A stretch of 64,000 bases of DNA from DASWOJ01 sp964242415 (GTDB lineage: Bacteria; Pseudomonadota; Alphaproteobacteria; Acetobacterales; Acetobacteraceae), in NCBI GenBank assembly GCA_964242415.1, contig CAXTAT010000020.1, forward strand, positions 1 through 64,000, read 5' to 3'. Position 1 is the first letter of the stretch. Each line of letters opens with the position of its first letter. Below, piece by piece: positions 33,419 through 42,535 of the stretch. A model generated the notes under the pieces. That model made no database searches. It was not told where the DNA came from and saw nothing but the letters and a program-made list of their open reading frames with translations. Made by a program: the position numbers and the translations under genes.

Positions 33419-35170
33419 CTATGGCGCGGCCATCAAGGCCCAACCGCTCCCCACCCCTGACGCTGAAACGGCCCGCACCGCATAGTCACGCCGCCGCGCC
33501 GCCGGCGCCGGATCGGCCAACCCATCATCGACCCACATCGCGGACCGCAGCGGCGCCGGGGAGATCAGGACGCCGTCCCGCAGCACCTCGTAGCTGTAGA
33601 ACGCCGGGTCGGTGCTGGGCGTCCAGCGCAGCCGGACGACGGCGCCGTCCCGCCGGGCCTCGATCCAGCGGGGCGGCGCCGGCGCCCGGGCCTGGAACGG
33701 CGACACCCACAGCAGGACGGTGCCGTACGGGGCCAGTGCGATCGCCTGCGGAGCCGGCGCCGCATCGCGGCGGATCGGCTCCACGGCCGCCAGCTCGGCC
33801 GCGCGCCGCATCGCCGGGTCGGCCAGGCCGGGCCGGGCGCCGGTATGGCCGGCGTCGATGCAGAACTGCACGATGTTGACGCGCCGCCACGGCACGGCAT
33901 CCAGCGAGCAGGTGAAGTCCCGGCCATCCGGCCCGTAACGGCTGAACAGCGCCGCCATCCCGGCCTCGCCCATGGTGGCCAGGTGCGCGACGCCCGGGGG
34001 CGCATCCGACGGCAGGCGGCGACGTCCCATCAGCCGCAGCAGCTCATAGAAGCCGAACACCGGCAGCTTCACCAGGTCGTCCGGGTCGTCGGCCAGCGGC
34101 GTCAGCAGCGTGCGCCGCCCATCGAAGGGGCCGAGCGTCAGGTGCTGGTTCGCATTGTCCGACGCTGCCCTGAAGCGGATGCCATGGGCGGCGTAGGCGA
34201 CGCTGAGCCGGTCATGCGCGGCCATGGATGACGCCAGCCATGCGACCGATTGGTGGGTCATGCGCGGGGCGTACGGCCGGTCGAAGCCCACCATCATGTC
34301 GGCCTCGTCGTCCACGATCACCATGCCGCGGGCGCGGCCGGGCGTCAGCCGCAGGATGGCCTGCGCCGTGTCGTCGGCTGCCCGCACCAGGCGGTCCAGG
34401 TCCGGCTCGCCCTCCTCGGTGGTCCAGCTTCCCTTGCGGTGCAGCGAGACGAAGTCGCAGCGGACCCCGGGCGAGGCGGCCAGGAACGTCAGGAAGCGCT
34501 CCATCAGCGCCGGGCCGCCTCCCCGCCCGTCGCCGGGCAGGTAGGCCAGCACCGGGCCGCCCAGCCGGATCGGGTGGCCGCTGGCGACGACGGCAGCCGA
34601 GGTGACCTGGTACAGGTCCAGGTACTGGTCGAAGCTGCCGGTCCAGAATGGCGGCATGTTCGGCTCGTTCCAGACCTCGAACCACCAGCGCCCCACCTCC
34701 GCGGTGCCGTAGCGGGCGACGATGGCGTCCAGGAAGGCGCGCACCAGGGTGACCCAGCTGTCCCATGCCGCGGGGGGTTGCGCCGGCGCCGGGGAGAGGT
34801 GCGGCGGGAAGAACGTCAGCGGCAGGAACGGCGTCAGGCCGCGGCTGGTCAGCGTCTCCAACGCTTGCAGGGTGCGGGAGAAGTCGGGCGGCCCCGGCCC
34901 ATCCCACACCCCGGCGCTGTGCAGCGGCGCCACCCTGTCCCGCCCCAGGCTGAGCGCGCCGAACACCCGCACCGCCCGGACCGCGCCGGGCGACGCCGCC
35001 AGGGTGTCCAGCAGGCGGGTGAAGCGCGGGTCGAGCAGCCAGTCCAGGCCGAACACGCCGACCATGGCGAATTCGTCCGTCAGGAACGGCGGCTCCCCTG
35101 GCGTTGCCGCGGCCCGCGCCGCTCCATGGCCGATCAGCCGCCGGCGCGTGATCCCAGATGCGGTGCTCAT
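33419..35170 (-). CDS. GH39-like glycoside hydrolase (beta-xylosidase type), exported
   Basis: A 583-residue protein with a twin-arginine near the start (ITRRRLIGHG), suggesting Tat export although the hydrophobic core is weak. The catalytic barrel shows WWFEVWNEPNM with acid/base Glu169 and VIVDDEADMMVG with the likely nucleophile Glu289, as in GH39 enzymes. The last about 100 residues look like a fibronectin-III domain (VRLRWTPSTDPAFYSYEVLR). It would cleave beta-linked sugars from polysaccharide outside the cytoplasm. The substrate is unknown. Confidence 0.75.
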   Translation of the reverse strand: MSTASGITRRRLIGHGAARAAATPGEPPFLTDEFAMVGVFGLDWLLDPRFTRLLDTLAASPGAVRAVRVFGALSLGRDRVAPLHSAGVWDGPGPPDFSRTLQALETLTSRGLTPFLPLTFFPPHLSPAPAQPPAAWDSWVTLVRAFLDAIVARYGTAEVGRWWFEVWNEPNMPPFWTGSFDQYLDLYQVTSAAVVASGHPIRLGGPVLAYLPGDGRGGGPALMERFLTFLAASPGVRCDFVSLHRKGSWTTEEGEPDLDRLVRAADDTAQAILRLTPGRARGMVIVDDEADMMVGFDRPYAPRMTHQSVAWLASSMAAHDRLSVAYAAHGIRFRAASDNANQHLTLGPFDGRRTLLTPLADDPDDLVKLPVFGFYELLRLMGRRRLPSDAPPGVAHLATMGEAGMAALFSRYGPDGRDFTCSLDAVPWRRVNIVQFCIDAGHTGARPGLADPAMRRAAELAAVEPIRRDAAPAPQAIALAPYGTVLLWVSPFQARAPAPPRWIEARRDGAVVRLRWTPSTDPAFYSYEVLRDGVLISPAPLRSAMWVDDGLADPAPAARRRDYAVRAVSASGVGSGWALMAAP

Positions 35171-35289
35171 CGCCGGCATGATGCACCCGCAGGGCGGCGC
35201 GTCCAGGACCGCCTGCCCGGCGTCCCTGGTGATCCCGCCTGTAATCTTGGTGATGGCGCTGCCTGGGAGGGTCGGGCTACGCTTCCGGC

Positions 35290-36114
35290 ATGAAGCAGCC
35301 CGGCCCGCGGCGGAACGCCCTATCAGCAGTCCTGGTCACAGTAGGGGCCACAGTAGGCGCCATCGCCGTGCTGGCGTCCGCAGCCCCGCCCGCGGCGGCG
35401 GCGACCATGACGGTGCCGCAGGTGATCGCCGCCCTGCACGGCCCGCACCCCGCCGACCTGTCGGGACAGGACCTGTCGCGGCTGGACCTGGCCGACGTTG
35501 ACCTCAGCGGCGCCAACATGGCCGGCGTCAACCTGTTCGGCGCCGACCTGACCGGGGCGCGCTTGGTCGGCGCCAACCTGGCCGGGGCGGACCTGGACCG
35601 TGCCATCATCATCCGTGCCGACTTCTCTGGCGCCAACCTGGCCGGGGCGAGGATGTTCCTCCCCGCCGCGTCCTCCAAGGCGGGGGAGATGCCGGCCGAG
35701 GACGCGCCCCGGTTCCGCGGCGCCAACCTGTCCGCGGCGCACCTGCTGGCCAAGCTGGGCAACGGCGACTGGACCGGCGCCAACCTGTCCGACGCCCACT
35801 TTGAGCTGGGGGAGACGCAGTTCCTGGCCGCGCTGAAGTCGGACCTCAGCGGCTGCAACCTGGCGGGGGCGAACCTCGCCGGGGCCGACCTGTCGGGCGT
35901 TCGCATGCGCTTCGTGAAGCTGCAGGGCGCCAACCTGCGCGGCGCCAACCTGCGGGGTGCGGACCTCGCCGGGGCGCGGCTGGAGGGCGCGGATGTGACC
36001 GGCGCTAACCTGGCCGGGGCGGACGTGCGCCGCGCCTCGCTGCACGGCATCATCGGGCTGGAGGCGGCCCAGGGCGTGGACGGCCTCCGCAACGCCGACC
36101 TGGCCGAGCGCTGA
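35290..36114 (+). CDS. Exported pentapeptide-repeat protein
   Basis: A 274-residue protein with a signal peptide (AVLVTVGATVGAIAVLASAA). From about residue 55 onward nearly the whole chain is A(D/N)LxG repeats (GADLTGARLVGANLAGADLD), which fold into a right-handed quadrilateral beta-helix. An interruption near residues 120-135 (LPAASSKAGEMPAEDAP) may be a loop. Its function is unknown. It ends 2 nt before the DUF1194 gene, so the two are co-transcribed. Confidence 0.85.
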   Translation: MKQPGPRRNALSAVLVTVGATVGAIAVLASAAPPAAAATMTVPQVIAALHGPHPADLSGQDLSRLDLADVDLSGANMAGVNLFGADLTGARLVGANLAGADLDRAIIIRADFSGANLAGARMFLPAASSKAGEMPAEDAPRFRGANLSAAHLLAKLGNGDWTGANLSDAHFELGETQFLAALKSDLSGCNLAGANLAGADLSGVRMRFVKLQGANLRGANLRGADLAGARLEGADVTGANLAGADVRRASLHGIIGLEAAQGVDGLRNADLAER

Positions 36115-36116
36115 TT

Positions 36117-36827
36117 ATGCGCTGGTGTGCCGCCCTGCTGGCGATCCTGCTGCTGTCCGCACCCGCCGCGGCGCAGCAGGAGAAGGTGGACCTGGCGCTG
36201 GTCCTGGCCGTCGATGTGTCGGAGTCCATCGATGCCGCGCGCTTCTCGCTGCAGATGCAGGGTATCGCGGCGGCGTTCGAGTCCGCCGACGTCCAGGCCA
36301 GCGTGCTGTCCGGCAAGCACAAGTCCATGCTGATCGCGATGGTGCAGTGGTCGAACCGGCCGTTCCTGGTGCTGCCGTGGACCCTGCTGACCAGCGCCGA
36401 CGACATCCGCTCGGTGGCCGCCCGGGTGCGGCGGCTGCGCCGGGCCGACAGCGGCTTCACCTGCATGTCAACGGCCCTGCGCAGCATCGCCGACAAGGTG
36501 CTGACGCAGATGCCGATCCCGGCCGAGCACCTGGTGGTGGACGTATCCGGCGACGGCCGCGACAACTGCAACCCGCAGGAGACGGTGGACCAGGTCCGGG
36601 ACAGCATGGTCGCCGATGACATCACTGTGAACGGACTGCCGATCCTTGAGGGCGACGAGGCGGACACCTTGGAGGGCTGGTACCGGGAGCATGTGATCGG
36701 CGGCCCCGGCTCCTTCCTGCTGCCGGCGTCGGGGTTCGACGACTTCGAGCGGGCGATGCGGCGCAAGTTCGTCGTCGAGATCAGCGCCGGCGCCTGCGGC
36801 GGCTGCGTGCGCGAGGTGCGGCGGTAG
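36117..36827 (+). CDS. Exported DUF1194 / von Willebrand A-like protein
   Basis: A 236-residue protein with a signal peptide (AALLAILLLSAPAAAQ). The core is a VWA-like domain with a MIDAS-type motif DVSES (after LALVLAVDV), the strand HLVVDVSGDGRDNC and the loop NGLPILEGDEADTLEGWY typical of DUF1194. Such proteins are thought to bind metal and partner proteins outside the membrane. It is 2 nt downstream of the pentapeptide gene. Confidence 0.8.
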   Translation: MRWCAALLAILLLSAPAAAQQEKVDLALVLAVDVSESIDAARFSLQMQGIAAAFESADVQASVLSGKHKSMLIAMVQWSNRPFLVLPWTLLTSADDIRSVAARVRRLRRADSGFTCMSTALRSIADKVLTQMPIPAEHLVVDVSGDGRDNCNPQETVDQVRDSMVADDITVNGLPILEGDEADTLEGWYREHVIGGPGSFLLPASGFDDFERAMRRKFVVEISAGACGGCVREVRR

Positions 36828-36829
36828 GC

Positions 36830-37795
36830 TCAGCCGGCGTTCCAGAGCGTCCCCGGCTGCAGGTGCGTCGCGGGTCCGACCAGGGCGGGTCCGCCGATGT
36901 CTGCCAGCAGGTCGTACAGCCGCGGGACCGCCGCCAGGTTCCACGCCGCCGGAACGCCGCGCCGGTACCAGGTCCGCAGCCGCGCCAACTCCTCGGGGCT
37001 TGAGGCCCCGGTGAGCGGCGCGATGCGGTCCCACTCGGCGTCGGATTCGACCAGGATGGCCCGGGCCTTGGCCGACGCCTCGACGAAGCCCTGCACCGCC
37101 GCGGTGTTGCGCCCGGCAAAGGCGTCGGAGAACACCCAGCCCACGAAGGGCATGCCCGGCGGGATGCCCAGGGCGTCCACCGCATCCTCCATCGCCAGCA
37201 CCCGGCGCTGTCCCGCCGCCTCCGCCCGCGCCGCAAACGGCCAGTAGGTGAGCACGGCGTCCAGCCGCCCCGCCGCCGCCTGCTCGGCCAGCAGGGGCGG
37301 CGGGCCGAAGGTCTTGCTGGCCGCGGCGTCCAGGTCCAGCCCGGCGGTGCGCTGCGCATAGGCGCGCAGGATCAGCCAGCTTTTGTCCAGCGGGCTGCCC
37401 GAGATGCCCAGCCGCCGCCCGGCCAGGTCCGCCACCGCCTGCACCGGCGACCCCGACGGCGCCATCACCGCCCCCAGCGCGCCGGAGGTCGGCGACAGGG
37501 TCCAGTCCGCGCCCGACGCCCGCTGGCGCGACACCCACAGCCAGTCCTGCACGATGGCGTCCACCCGGCCCGCCTGCAGCGCCACCTGCGGCGCCTGGGC
37601 GGACGCGAACTCGACCGCCTCCACCGCCACGCCCGCGGCGCTGTCCAGGCCATGCACGCGCATCACGTCCAGCTCCCAGGCGACTGACCCGAAGCGCAGC
37701 GTGCCAATGCGGATGTCAGGCGCCGCTACGACCTGGCGCGTGCCAAGGGCGGCGGCGACCGGCAGGAGCAGGATTGTGCGGCGTGCGTGTTGCAT
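36830..37795 (-). CDS. ABC transporter substrate-binding protein, SsuA/TauA type
   Basis: A 321-residue periplasmic binding protein with a signal peptide (ILLLPVAAALGTRQVVAA) and SsuA/TauA/ThiY-like strands (IRIGTLRFGSVAWELDVMRV, ADLAGRRLGISGSPLDKSWL). No permease or ATPase of its type is adjacent, but a matching pair lies at 55005-56536, so the transporter appears split by the methanol genes. The substrate is unknown. Its 3' end is 2 nt from the convergent DUF1194 gene. Confidence 0.75.
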   Translation of the reverse strand: MQHARRTILLLPVAAALGTRQVVAAPDIRIGTLRFGSVAWELDVMRVHGLDSAAGVAVEAVEFASAQAPQVALQAGRVDAIVQDWLWVSRQRASGADWTLSPTSGALGAVMAPSGSPVQAVADLAGRRLGISGSPLDKSWLILRAYAQRTAGLDLDAAASKTFGPPPLLAEQAAAGRLDAVLTYWPFAARAEAAGQRRVLAMEDAVDALGIPPGMPFVGWVFSDAFAGRNTAAVQGFVEASAKARAILVESDAEWDRIAPLTGASSPEELARLRTWYRRGVPAAWNLAAVPRLYDLLADIGGPALVGPATHLQPGTLWNAG

Positions 37796-37879
37796 CGGCC
37801 CCTCCCCGGGCGTCGTTGGCCTTACTGCTTGGGGAATGCAGCCCGGTTGTCAATCGCGGTACCATTGCGAGCAGGGCCC

Positions 37880-38037
37880 CCTCCCTCTCCCCCTTTGGGA
37901 GAGGGCCGGGATGAGGGAGGCCAGGAGGACCTGACCTGGCCAAGGAGAGAGCGGAGCTTGGCTCCTAATCCGGCGGAGGTCGGCCCTTGCGGCTTCCCTC
38001 ACCCCGGCCCTCTTCCGAAGGGGGAGAGGGAGCAGGC
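37880..38037. repeat. Dispersed palindromic repeat (copy 1): CCCTCTCCC/GGGAGAGGG type
   Basis: A short hairpin CCCTCTCCCCCTTTGGGAGAGGG followed by CCGGGATGAGGGA sits at the left, and its inverse (CCCTCACCCCGGCCCTCTTC then GGGGGAGAGGG) at the right, separated by about 75 bases. Closely related copies lie at 48966 and 61343. The remaining part of the 350-bp gap has no gene. Confidence 0.7.
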
Positions 38038-38146
38038 AGGCGGCTCCTGATCGTCTGGCCCGGCAACGGGGGCTGACAACGCGGGGCCGAGGGTCCATTC
38101 TCGTCTCAAGGCGCTGCACAGCAACGCAGCCGTCATGGAGGACGCG

Positions 38147-39334
38147 ATGCCAGCCCTGCCCGGTCCGGCCCTGATGCTCGCAGCCCTGTTGCTCGCGGTC
38201 CCGGCGCGTGCGGCGGACCCGGTGACCGTGGGCATCGCCTATTTGGCCCTGGCCCCCAAGCGTGTGTCACCACTCGTCACCCTGGACCCGCCCCCCGCCG
38301 ACGAGGGCGTGCAAGGCGCGCGTCTCGCGCTGGCGGACGACCAGACGACCGGGCGGTTCCTGGGCCAAGCCTACGCCCTGCACGAGTCGATTCAGCCCGA
38401 CGCCGCCGCCGTCATCTCGGCCGCCCAGGCGATGCTGGCCGAGGGCGAGCGGGTGATCGTCGCCGACCTGCCCGCCCCCCTGCTGCTGCAGGTCGCCGAC
38501 CTGCCGGAGGCAAAGGGCGCGGTGCTGCTGGATGCTACCAGCGAGGATGACAGCCTGCGCGGCGCCGGGTGCCGGGCGGGCGTGCTGCACCTGCTGCCCA
38601 GCCGGGCCATGCTGGCGGACGCGCTGATGCAGTACCTGACCGTCAAGGGGTGGCGCAACCTGTTGCTGGTGCAGGGCCGCACCGACGACGACAAGGCGTA
38701 TGCCGACGCACTGCGCCGCTCCGCCCGCAAGTTCCAGCTCCGCATCGTCGCCGACAAGCCCTGGACCTTCCAGCCCGGCGCCCAGCGCACCGACACCGGG
38801 CACGTCGCCATCGGCGCCGAGGTCGCCCGCTTCACCCAGGGGCTGTCGTACGACGTGCTGGTGGTGGCCGACACGGCGGCGGAGTTCGGCGACGACCTGG
38901 CCTATCGCACCACCGACCCCCGGCCCATCGCCGGGACCCAGGGACTGCAGCCGACCGCCTGGGCGCACGCGTTCGAGCAGTGGGGCGCGACGCAGTTGCA
39001 GGCGCGGTTCCAGAAGCAGGCGGGCCGGGCGATGACGGTGCGGGACTTCGGCGCCTGGATGGCCGTCCGCGCCGCCGGTGAGGCCGCGCTGCGCGGCGGC
39101 AGCGGGGACCCGGCCGCCATCGGCGCCTACCTGCACAGCCCGAAGTTCGAGCTGGCGGCGTTCAAGGGCGCCCGGCTGACCTTCCGCCCCTGGGATGGGC
39201 AGTTGCGCCAGCCGGTGCTGCTGGCCGACGCGCGCAGCCTGGTGTCGGTCAGCCCGCAGCCGGGTTACCTGCACCAGTTCTCGGAACTCGACACCCTGGG
39301 CATCGACCAGCCGGAGACCCAATGCAAGCTGTAG
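38147..39334 (+). CDS. Quinoprotein-associated ABC transporter substrate-binding protein
   Basis: A 395-residue exported protein (signal ALMLAALLLAVPARA) related to branched-chain amino-acid binding proteins and matching the group found with PQQ-dependent alcohol dehydrogenases (start ADPVTVGIAYLALAPKRVSP). The ATG at 38147 is preferred because GGAGG lies 5 nt before it; an ATG at 38135 is less well placed. First gene of a five-gene unit in which every boundary overlaps. An import-type binding protein coupled to an export-type permease is an unusual combination with unknown cargo. Confidence 0.8.
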   Translation: MPALPGPALMLAALLLAVPARAADPVTVGIAYLALAPKRVSPLVTLDPPPADEGVQGARLALADDQTTGRFLGQAYALHESIQPDAAAVISAAQAMLAEGERVIVADLPAPLLLQVADLPEAKGAVLLDATSEDDSLRGAGCRAGVLHLLPSRAMLADALMQYLTVKGWRNLLLVQGRTDDDKAYADALRRSARKFQLRIVADKPWTFQPGAQRTDTGHVAIGAEVARFTQGLSYDVLVVADTAAEFGDDLAYRTTDPRPIAGTQGLQPTAWAHAFEQWGATQLQARFQKQAGRAMTVRDFGAWMAVRAAGEAALRGGSGDPAAIGAYLHSPKFELAAFKGARLTFRPWDGQLRQPVLLADARSLVSVSPQPGYLHQFSELDTLGIDQPETQCKL

Positions 39335-40299
39335 CCGCCGCCCTGTGCCTGTGCTTCCCCCTCTTGCAACTGGTCGGCGCCCAGGCGGCCCGGGCGGAGC
39401 GGCTGTTCGTGTCCAACGAGAAGGACAACACCATCACCGTCCTCGACGGCGCGACGCTGGCAGTGACCGCGACGGTGCCGGTCGGCGACCGCCCGCGCGG
39501 CATCGTCGCCAGCAAGGACGGCCGCAGCCTGTACATCTGCACCAGCGACAGCGACCATGTGGAGGTGCTGGACCTCGCCACCCTGGCCGTCAGCCGCGTG
39601 CTGCCCAGCGGCCCCGACCCGGAGCTGTTCGCCCTCAGCCCCGACGGCAAGACGCTGTATATCGCCAACGAGAACGACAACATGGTGTCGATCCTGGACA
39701 TCCCCGCCGGCCGGATCGTGACCGAGATCCCGGTCGGCGTGGAACCGGAGGGCATGGGCGTCAGCCCCGACGGCAAGGTGCTGGTGAACACGTCGGAGAC
39801 GACGAGCATGGCGCACTTCATCGACACCACCACGCAGCAATCCATCGCCAACGTGCTGGTCGGCAGCCGCCCCCGCGTCGCCCGGTTCACCGCGGATGGG
39901 TCGCAGGTCTGGGTCAGCTCGGAGGTCGGCGGCACCGTCGCGGTGATCGACGCCGCCGAGCACAAGGTGCTGCACACCATCAGCTTCGCCATCCCCGGCG
40001 TCCCCGCCGAGAGCGTGCAGCCGGTCGGCATAGTGTTCACGCCGGATGCCTCCACCGCCTTCGTGGCGCTCGGCCCGGCCAACCGCGTCGCCGTGATCGA
40101 CGCCAAGACCTACGAAGTCCGCAAGTACCTGCTGGTGGGACAGCGGGTGTGGAACCTGGCGTTCTCGCTGGACGGCAAGCGGCTGTTCACCACCAACGGG
40201 GTCAGCAACGACCTGTCGGTGATCGACGTGGCGGCGCTGCGGGTGACGAAGTCGGTGCCGGTGGGGCAACTGCCCTGGGGCGTCGTGGTGGCGCCATGA
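39322..40299 (+). CDS. Exported YVTN-type beta-propeller protein of the quinoprotein ABC system
   Basis: A 325-residue protein with a signal peptide (AVAAALCLCFPLLQLVGAQA) and about seven repeats of the form LFVSNEKDNTITVLDGATLA, a YVTN/NHL-like beta-propeller. Family members sit in operons with the PQQ-associated ABC transporter. It overlaps the preceding gene by 13 bp and the ATPase by ATGA. Likely a periplasmic binding scaffold. A second propeller of this type lies at 59894. Confidence 0.85.
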   Translation: MQAVAAALCLCFPLLQLVGAQAARAERLFVSNEKDNTITVLDGATLAVTATVPVGDRPRGIVASKDGRSLYICTSDSDHVEVLDLATLAVSRVLPSGPDPELFALSPDGKTLYIANENDNMVSILDIPAGRIVTEIPVGVEPEGMGVSPDGKVLVNTSETTSMAHFIDTTTQQSIANVLVGSRPRVARFTADGSQVWVSSEVGGTVAVIDAAEHKVLHTISFAIPGVPAESVQPVGIVFTPDASTAFVALGPANRVAVIDAKTYEVRKYLLVGQRVWNLAFSLDGKRLFTTNGVSNDLSVIDVAALRVTKSVPVGQLPWGVVVAP

Positions 40300-41027
40300 C
40301 GCCCCCCGCCGCCCTGGATGTCCGCGACCTGACGCACCGGTTCGGCACCCGGACGGTGCTGGATGGCGTCAGCTTCAGCCTGCAGCCCGGCGACTTCACG
40401 GTGCTGCTCGGCCAGAACGGCGCGGGGAAGACGACCTTGTTCGCGCTGATCACCCGGCTGTACCACGCGCACCAGGGCAGCATCGCCGTGTTCGGCCAGC
40501 CGTTCCGTGCGGACGCCTCGGCGGCGCTGGCGCGGATGGGGGTGGTGTTCCAGCAGCCGACGCTCGACCTGGACCTGACTGTGCGGCAGAACCTGGCCTA
40601 CCACGCGGCGCTGCATGGCATTGCCGGGTCGGTCGCGGCGCCGCGCATCCGGGACGAGTTGGCGCGGGTCGGCTTGCAGGAGCGGGCCGGGGACCGGGTG
40701 CGCCTGCTGTCGGGCGGCCAGCGGCGGCGTGTGGAGCTGGCCCGCGCGCTGGTGCACGAGCCGGCGCTGCTGTTGCTGGACGAGCCGACCGCCGGGCTAG
40801 ACATGGAAAGCCGTGCCTTCCTGCTGGAGCATGTCCGCACGCTGTGCCGGGAGCGGCGGATGGCGGTGCTGTGGGCGACGCACCTGATCGACGAGGCCGG
40901 CGGCGACGCCAAGGTCGTCGTGCTGCACCGTGGGCGCATCCTGGCCGACGGCCCTGCCGCCGGCATGGTTCCCGAGGGCGGCAGCCTGAAGCAGACCTTC
41001 GAGACACTGACCAAGGTTGCGGCATGA
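40296..41027 (+). CDS. ABC transporter ATP-binding protein (quinoprotein-associated)
   Basis: A 243-residue ATPase with Walker A GQNGAGKTT, signature LLSGGQRRRVELARAL, Walker B LLLLDEPTAGLD and the H-loop WATHLIDEA, all intact. It is of the ABC-2 exporter type and energises the permease encoded by the overlapping next gene (ATGA). Similar genes accompany PQQ alcohol dehydrogenases, for example in Pseudomonas ped clusters. Confidence 0.9.
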   Translation: MTPPAALDVRDLTHRFGTRTVLDGVSFSLQPGDFTVLLGQNGAGKTTLFALITRLYHAHQGSIAVFGQPFRADASAALARMGVVFQQPTLDLDLTVRQNLAYHAALHGIAGSVAAPRIRDELARVGLQERAGDRVRLLSGGQRRRVELARALVHEPALLLLDEPTAGLDMESRAFLLEHVRTLCRERRMAVLWATHLIDEAGGDAKVVVLHRGRILADGPAAGMVPEGGSLKQTFETLTKVAA

Positions 41028-41932
41028 CCGTGCCCTCATTGCAGGAGGCGCAGCCGCTCGGCGCCATCCGCACCGCCAGCCCAGCGATTGCCGAAGGCCC
41101 TGGCATCGCCATAGGTAACCCGGGCCTGACCGCGGCGGCCTATGCGCGCTGCATGGGCGGCATCATCCGGCGGGAGGGACTGCGCTGGGTGCATCAGCGG
41201 GGGCGCTTCATCTCCGCCCTGGTGCGCCCGCTGGTGTGGCTGGCGATCTTCGCCGCCGGGTTCCGCTTCGTGCTGGGCGTGTCGATCATCCCGCCGTATG
41301 AAACCTACATCCCCTACGAGGTCTATATCGCCCCCGGCCTGATCGCGATGATCGAGCTGTTCAATGGCATGCAGAGCAGCCTGTCGATGGTCTATGACCG
41401 CGAGATGGGCAGCATGAAGACCCTGATGGTCAGCCCCTTCCCGCGCTGGTACCTGCTGCTGTGCAAGCTGCTGGCGGGCGTCGCGGTGGCGGTGGTGCAG
41501 TCCTACCTCTTCCTGGGCATCGCCTGGTTCTGGGAGATCGAGCCGCCGCCGGTCGGCTACTTCGCGGTGCTGCCGGCACTGGTGCTGTCCGGGCTGATGC
41601 TGGGGGCGCTGGGGCTGGTGCTGTCGTCGTTCATTCGGCAGTTGGAGAACTTCGCCGGGGTGATGAACTTCGTCATCTTCCCAATGTTCTTCGCGTCGTC
41701 CGCGCTGTATCCGCTGTGGCGGGTGAAGGAGAGCAGCCTGGTGCTGTGGTGGGTGTGCCAGTTGAACCCCTTCACCTCCGCCACGGAACTGATCCGTTTC
41801 GCGCTGTATGGCCAGGTGGATTGGCTTGCCGCCGCCGTGGTCATCGGGTGCAGCGCCGTGTTCATGGCATTGGCGGCCGTGGGCTACGATCCCGGCCGGG
41901 GCCTGCTGGCGCGGCGGGCCGCGGCGGAGTGA
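41024..41932 (+). CDS. ABC-2 type transporter permease (quinoprotein-associated, PedC-like)
   Basis: A 302-residue inner-membrane protein with six predicted spans and the ABC-2 family segment GVMNFVIFPMFFASSALYPL. About 60 N-terminal residues are cytoplasmic, including RREGLRWVHQRGRF. Overlaps the ATPase gene by ATGA and the next gene by GTGA. Together they would form an exporter whose cargo is unknown. Confidence 0.88.
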   Translation: MTVPSLQEAQPLGAIRTASPAIAEGPGIAIGNPGLTAAAYARCMGGIIRREGLRWVHQRGRFISALVRPLVWLAIFAAGFRFVLGVSIIPPYETYIPYEVYIAPGLIAMIELFNGMQSSLSMVYDREMGSMKTLMVSPFPRWYLLLCKLLAGVAVAVVQSYLFLGIAWFWEIEPPPVGYFAVLPALVLSGLMLGALGLVLSSFIRQLENFAGVMNFVIFPMFFASSALYPLWRVKESSLVLWWVCQLNPFTSATELIRFALYGQVDWLAAAVVIGCSAVFMALAAVGYDPGRGLLARRAAAE

Positions 41933-42525
41933 GCCGCCTGCGCGCACCCTGGATGCTGGCGGCAGCGGTGGTGCTGGGCGCCGCCGGGCCGCCGCCGGAC
42001 CCGGACTGGCCCTGCGTGCAGCGCCTGGTGCCCGAGTTGGCCGCCGGCGCCTACTGGGGTGGCCCGGCCGCGCCCGGCGACTGGCACGCCGACCCGCGGG
42101 TGGCCGCCGTAGTCGCCAGCGTCGCGCCGCGTGCGGTGCCGGCCCAGGCGGGCGCGGACCAGCTTTCCGCGTTTGCCGACACCGTGCCCGCGCCGGAGCG
42201 TCCAGCCGTGCTGGCCGAGGTGTTCGCCGGGCTGGTCGAGGACACCAACACCCAGCGAACCGAGATCATCGACCGCCTGCACGCCATCGCCCACCGCCAA
42301 CGCCTGCTGGCGGAGACGACGTCCCGCATCACCGCCGAGTTGCGCGCCCTGCCAGCCGACGCCCCGGCCGCGCAACGCGAGGAGGTCGTCAGCCGCCGGG
42401 CGCTGCTGATCCGCGAGTTCCAGGAGATCGAGCGTACGATCCGCTATGCCTGCGAGGCACCGGTGCAGATGGAAGCGAAGCTCGGCGCCCTGGCGCAGGC
42501 GTTGCAGGGCAAGCTGGGGGGCTGA
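41929..42525 (+). CDS. Exported helical protein in the quinoprotein ABC operon
   Basis: A 198-residue protein starting with GTG inside the permease stop codon. A signal peptide (APWMLAAAVVLGAAGPPP) precedes a sequence that begins PDPDWPCVQRLVPELAAGAY and continues as long charged helices (TNTQRTEIIDRLHAIAHRQR) with coiled-coil character. Two Cys residues are present. No known family, but the same context recurs near PQQ dehydrogenases, so a role in that system is likely. Confidence 0.65.
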   Translation: MSRLRAPWMLAAAVVLGAAGPPPDPDWPCVQRLVPELAAGAYWGGPAAPGDWHADPRVAAVVASVAPRAVPAQAGADQLSAFADTVPAPERPAVLAEVFAGLVEDTNTQRTEIIDRLHAIAHRQRLLAETTSRITAELRALPADAPAAQREEVVSRRALLIREFQEIERTIRYACEAPVQMEAKLGALAQALQGKLGG

Positions 42526-42535
42526 CCGCTCCCAC

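Noticed and set aside
33057..33443. Leftward open frame between the transglycosylase and glycosidase genes
   Set aside because: It covers a dispersed palindromic repeat and the end of the neighbouring gene, and its sequence lacks protein character.
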